This document shows positions 6,160 through 8,293 of a DNA stretch of 8,293 nt, piece after piece. A program made the position numbers and the translations under genes. Numbering within the stretch: position 1 is the first letter of the stretch; every line of letters begins with the position of its first letter. This DNA is from Cyanobium sp. (GTDB lineage: Bacteria > Cyanobacteriota > Cyanobacteriia > PCC-6307 > Cyanobiaceae). The stretch lies in NCBI GenBank assembly GCA_014191535.1, contig BJHC01000050.1, positions 1 through 8,293 on the forward strand. Direction: 5' to 3'. The notes under the pieces are model-generated. The model saw only the letters and a list, made by a program, of their open reading frames with translations. It ran no database searches and had not been told where the DNA came from.

Positions 6160-6183
6160 GCCGACCCCTGGACCCACTCTGCA

Positions 6184-6200
6184 GCCGCTGTGACAGCGGC
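6184..6200 (-). other. Hairpin just after the ispH stop codon
   Basis: GCCGCTG (6184-6190) and CAGCGGC (6194-6200) form a perfect 7-bp stem with a three-base loop, one base beyond the ispH TGA (6202-6204). On the - strand no T-run follows (TGCAGAGTGG comes next), so it is not a canonical intrinsic terminator. It may protect the 3' end of the mRNA or attenuate read-through into DUF1997. Confidence 0.45.
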
Positions 6201-6201
6201 C

Positions 6202-7398
6202 TCAGGCGTCGGCCAGGTCGATCAGGCGGCCGATCACATCCTCCACCACCCGGTCGGGGGTGGAGGCGCCGGAGGTGATGCCCACCTTCAGCGGACCGGC
6301 CGGCAGGAAGGGCTCCACCACCTCCAGCTCGCCACCGAGGGGCTTGTGCTGGATGCGGTTGCCGGGCCCGATCCTTTCTGGCGTGTCGATGTGGAAGGAG
6401 CGGATGCCGCGGCTGACGGCGATCTCCTGCAGGTGGGTGGTGTTGGAGGAGTTGTAGCCGCCGATCACCACCATCAGATCCAGGGGCTCATCCACCAGGG
6501 CGAACATGGCGTCCTGCCGCTCCTGGGTGGCATCGCAGATGGTGTTGAAGGCCAGGAAGTGGTCGTTGAGTTCGGTGGGGCCGAAGCGCTGCAGCATGGT
6601 GCGCTCAAACAGCCGCCCGATCTCCTCGGTTTCGCTCTTGAGCATCGTGGTCTGGTTGGCCACCCCCAGCCGCAGCAGGTCGCGGTCGGGGTCGAAGCCC
6701 GGTGAGCAGGCCTTGGCAAAGCGCGCCATGAAGGCGTCGCGATCGCCTTTGCCGAGGATGTAATCGCACACCAGCTGGGCTTCCGCCAGGTCGAGCACCA
6801 CCAGATAGGTGCCGGCGAAGGAGCTGGTGGCCAGCGTTTCCTCGTGCTTCACCTTGCCGTGAATGATCGAGGTGAAGGCGTGCTTCTTGTGCTTCTCCAC
6901 GGTGTTCCACACCTTGGACACCCACGGGCAGGTGGTGTCCACGATGTGGCAGCCGCGCTCGTTGAGCAGCTGCATCTCCTGCACCGTGGCGCCGAAGGCC
7001 GGCAGGATCACCACATCGCCGTTGGCGACGCCGGAGAAATCCTTCACGCCGTCTTCGACGGAGATGAACAGCACGTTCATCTCCCGCAGGTGATCGTTCA
7101 CCGAGGGGTTGTGGATGATCTCGTTGGTGATCCAGATCCGCTCGGTGGGGTAGTGGCGGCGGGTTTCGTAGGCCATGGCCACGGCGCGCTCCACGCCCCA
7201 GCAGAAGCCGAAGGCCTCCGCCAATTTCACGCTCAGACGGCCATGGCGCAGCTGGTGCCCGTTTTCACGGATGCTGGCGATCAGATCGCTCTGGTAGGCC
7301 TGCTCCAGGCTGCCGGCCACCTCTTCGCCCAGGCCGAAGCCGCGGCGGTTGTAGCGATCGGAATGGTGCAGCGATCGCTTGAACGCGCGGGTATCCAC
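6202..7398 (-). CDS. ispH: 4-hydroxy-3-methylbut-2-enyl diphosphate reductase
   Basis: IspH (LytB) is the [4Fe-4S] enzyme that converts HMBPP to IPP and DMAPP, the final step of the MEP pathway that supplies carotenoid, phytol and quinone precursors. The 398-residue length is the cyanobacterial/plastid form, longer than the roughly 316 of E. coli because of an N-terminal extension ([20 protein letters not shown]). The three cluster cysteines are Cys66 ([11 protein letters not shown]), Cys157 ([10 protein letters not shown]) and Cys288 ([13 protein letters not shown]). Substrate-site motifs include NEIIHNP (His96), GKVKHEET (His185), [11 protein letters not shown] (246-256), [11 protein letters not shown] (313-323) and ITSGASTPD (374-382). 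The start is GTG at 7396-7398, where the family N-terminus begins. The frame stays open upstream to 7581, but that part overlaps sfsA antisense-free on the same strand and is not IspH-like. It lies 25 bases after sfsA and is probably co-transcribed with it. Confidence 0.97.
   Translation of the reverse strand: MDTRAFKRSLHHSDRYNRRGFGLGEEVAGSLEQAYQSDLIASIRENGHQLRHGRLSVKLAEAFGFCWGVERAVAMAYETRRHYPTERIWITNEIIHNPSVNDHLREMNVLFISVEDGVKDFSGVANGDVVILPAFGATVQEMQLLNERGCHIVDTTCPWVSKVWNTVEKHKKHAFTSIIHGKVKHEETLATSSFAGTYLVVLDLAEAQLVCDYILGKGDRDAFMARFAKACSPGFDPDRDLLRLGVANQTTMLKSETEEIGRLFERTMLQRFGPTELNDHFLAFNTICDATQERQDAMFALVDEPLDLMVVIGGYNSSNTTHLQEIAVSRGIRSFHIDTPERIGPGNRIQHKPLGGELEVVEPFLPAGPLKVGITSGASTPDRVVEDVIGRLIDLADA
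6739..6746. repeat. HIP1 palindrome GCGATCGC
   Basis: A full copy of the octamer that is over-represented in many cyanobacterial genomes, located inside ispH. It supports cyanobacterial origin but is not a gene-specific signal. Confidence 0.8.
7371..7378. repeat. HIP1 palindrome GCGATCGC
   Basis: A second full HIP1 octamer, near the 5' end of ispH. I found only these two perfect copies in about 8.3 kb, which fits a picocyanobacterium with modest HIP1 density. Confidence 0.8.
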
Positions 7399-7423
7399 GG
7401 CGGCGGCACGGGGGAGCCCAACT

Positions 7424-8203
7424 CTATGGGGCGTCGCCGTGGGCCTGCACCGTCGCCACCCCCAGCCAATCGATGCCGCTGCTGCTGAAGCCGTAGCGGC
7501 AGGGCAGCACCTCGACGCCGGCCGCCAGGGCCTGGCGGAACAGCTCCCCGTAGCGCGGGTCAGCCGTATCGCCGGGGGCAAAGCGGTTGAGGTCGGCGCG
7601 GCTGAGGCAGGGCAGCAGCACCGCCCGGGCCTCGGGCAGCACCCCCATCAATTCCTCGAGGTGTTTCTGGCCGCGCTCGGTCACGGTGTCGGGGAAGAGG
7701 GCCAGATCACCGGCGCACCAGGTGGTGTTCTTCACCTCCACGTAGATGGGCCGTGGGTCGGCGGCGCCTTCGGCCGGAGTCAGCAGCAGATCGATGCGGC
7801 TGCGCCGGTTGGCCCCGTAGGCCACCTCGGCCCGGATCGACTCGATCGGCCCCAGCCAGGGCTCCAGGCAGCCGGCCTCGATCGTGGCGCGCACCAGGCG
7901 GTTGGGCAGGGCCGTGTTGATCCCCACCCACACCGGCTGGCCAGCGGCGCCCTGCACCTGGGCCTGCTCCCAGCTCCAGGCCAGCTTGCGCGTGGGGGAG
8001 GGGGCATGGCGCAGGCGCACCCGGCCGCCCACCTGCAGCACCCCGGTCATGGGGCCGGTGTTGGCGCAATGGGCCGTCACCACCTCGCCGCTGGCGAGCT
8101 CCACATCCGCCAGAAAGCGCTTGTAGCGCTTGAGCAGCACCCCCTCCTGCAGCGGCTCCAGCGGCAGCACCCGCTGGGGCGGGGTGGCGGTGACATCGGG
8201 CAT
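7424..8203 (-). CDS. sfsA: SfsA family protein (sugar fermentation stimulation protein homologue)
   Basis: A 259-residue protein with the full set of SfsA motifs: [11 protein letters not shown] (residues 44-54), RKLAWSWE (72-79), [12 protein letters not shown] (93-104), SRIDLLL (135-141), YVEVKNTTW (154-162), [17 protein letters not shown] (169-185) and [19 protein letters not shown] (208-226). Asp138, Glu156 and Lys158 are placed like the D...ExK of a PD-(D/E)XK nuclease core, which fits structural views of the family. The E. coli protein was named for raising maltose-gene expression and binds DNA; its biochemical role, and that in cyanobacteria, remains unclear. The length is slightly above the usual 230-250 because of short tails. 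The ATG at 8203 has a C-rich leader without a Shine-Dalgarno sequence. It is probably the first gene of an sfsA-ispH transcript, with its promoter in 8204-8253. Confidence 0.95.
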   Translation of the reverse strand: MPDVTATPPQRVLPLEPLQEGVLLKRYKRFLADVELASGEVVTAHCANTGPMTGVLQVGGRVRLRHAPSPTRKLAWSWEQAQVQGAAGQPVWVGINTALPNRLVRATIEAGCLEPWLGPIESIRAEVAYGANRRSRIDLLLTPAEGAADPRPIYVEVKNTTWCAGDLALFPDTVTERGQKHLEELMGVLPEARAVLLPCLSRADLNRFAPGDTADPRYGELFRQALAAGVEVLPCRYGFSSSGIDWLGVATVQAHGDAP

Positions 8204-8253
8204 GCGCGGGGGGCTGTTGCAGGCAAGAATCGCTCGAAAGGGGCCGATCGCCT

Positions 8254-8293
8254 GTGACTGACACGAGCCGTTCCCTGCGGCGCATCGCCCTGA
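8254..8293 (+). CDS. Start of a divergent gene cut by the window edge, possibly ammonium transporter
   Basis: From GTG at 8254 a frame reads VTDTSRSLRRIAL and is open to the window edge. An AGGGG sequence at 8239-8243 sits 10 bases upstream as a weak Shine-Dalgarno. A short, hydroxylated, Arg-rich leader like this often precedes the first membrane segment of a membrane protein. From memory, amt lies next to sfsA/ispH in picocyanobacteria, so the Amt N-terminus is my best guess. Thirteen codons cannot prove the identity or even that this is the true start. Confidence 0.35.
   Translation, partial: MTDTSRSLRRIAL

Noticed and set aside
7399..7581. N-terminal extension of IspH into the sfsA coding region
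   Set aside because: The added residues are an out-of-frame reading of sfsA; the cyanobacterial IspH N-terminus begins at the GTG ([13 protein letters not shown]).
8204..8253. Searched for an NtcA site (GTA-N8-TAC) before the possible amt start
   Set aside because: None is visible in the gap, so nitrogen control cannot be used to support the amt guess.
7379..8257. 292-aa + strand open frame opposite sfsA
   Set aside because: Antisense to an SfsA sequence with all family motifs; no recognisable features of its own.
1..8293. Mobile elements, CRISPR repeats, tRNA/rRNA, phage or defence genes
   Set aside because: No transposase, integrase, direct-repeat array or tRNA cloverleaf was seen; genes are ordinary cyanobacterial core genes in plausible order.

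Overview
The window looks like chromosome from a high-GC picocyanobacterium of the Cyanobium / freshwater-to-halotolerant Synechococcus type. Three things point there. Several proteins belong to families largely confined to cyanobacteria and plastids (DUF3155, DUF4079, DUF1997). IspH has the long cyanobacterial form with the N-terminal extension. The DNA is very GC-rich, and two HIP1 octamers (GCGATCGC) are present. From memory, the gene order (amt - sfsA - ispH - DUF1997 - DUF4079 - purH - esterase - DUF3155 - histidine kinase - cobS) resembles a conserved block in Prochlorococcus and marine Synechococcus; I could not check this by search.

Layout from left to right. (1) The 3' part of cobS (cobamide synthase, + strand) meets a sensor histidine kinase on the - strand tail to tail, and their stop codons overlap by 4 bases. 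(2) A gap of about 330 bases with inverted repeats separates the kinase from a divergent DUF3155 gene, which ends at a textbook intrinsic terminator. (3) A small serine esterase/acyl-thioesterase (- strand) diverges from purH (+ strand, the last two steps to IMP), which is followed by a four-helix membrane protein (DUF4079). (4) A - strand group runs inward from the right edge: sfsA, then ispH 25 bases later (the last step of the MEP isoprenoid pathway), then after a 133-base gap a DUF1997 gene. (5) At the right edge a divergent + strand frame begins; by context it may be the ammonium transporter gene amt, but only 13 codons are visible.

The genes are mostly housekeeping: cobamide assembly, purine synthesis, isoprenoid supply for pigments and quinones, and signal transduction, plus three conserved proteins of unknown function. 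They do not form one pathway. Only sfsA-ispH, and possibly purH-DUF4079, look like co-transcribed pairs.

I see no mobile element, CRISPR array, RNA gene, phage gene or defence island, and no convincing undescribed multi-gene system. The points most worth a second look are: a partial HLR1 (RpaB-type) box upstream of DUF1997; the AT-rich patch with an AGGTAT-N6-ATACCT dyad upstream of the kinase; the near-total lack of Shine-Dalgarno sequences with C/T-rich tracts before several starts; the four-histidine pattern in DUF4079; and the charge-polarised DUF3155 protein.
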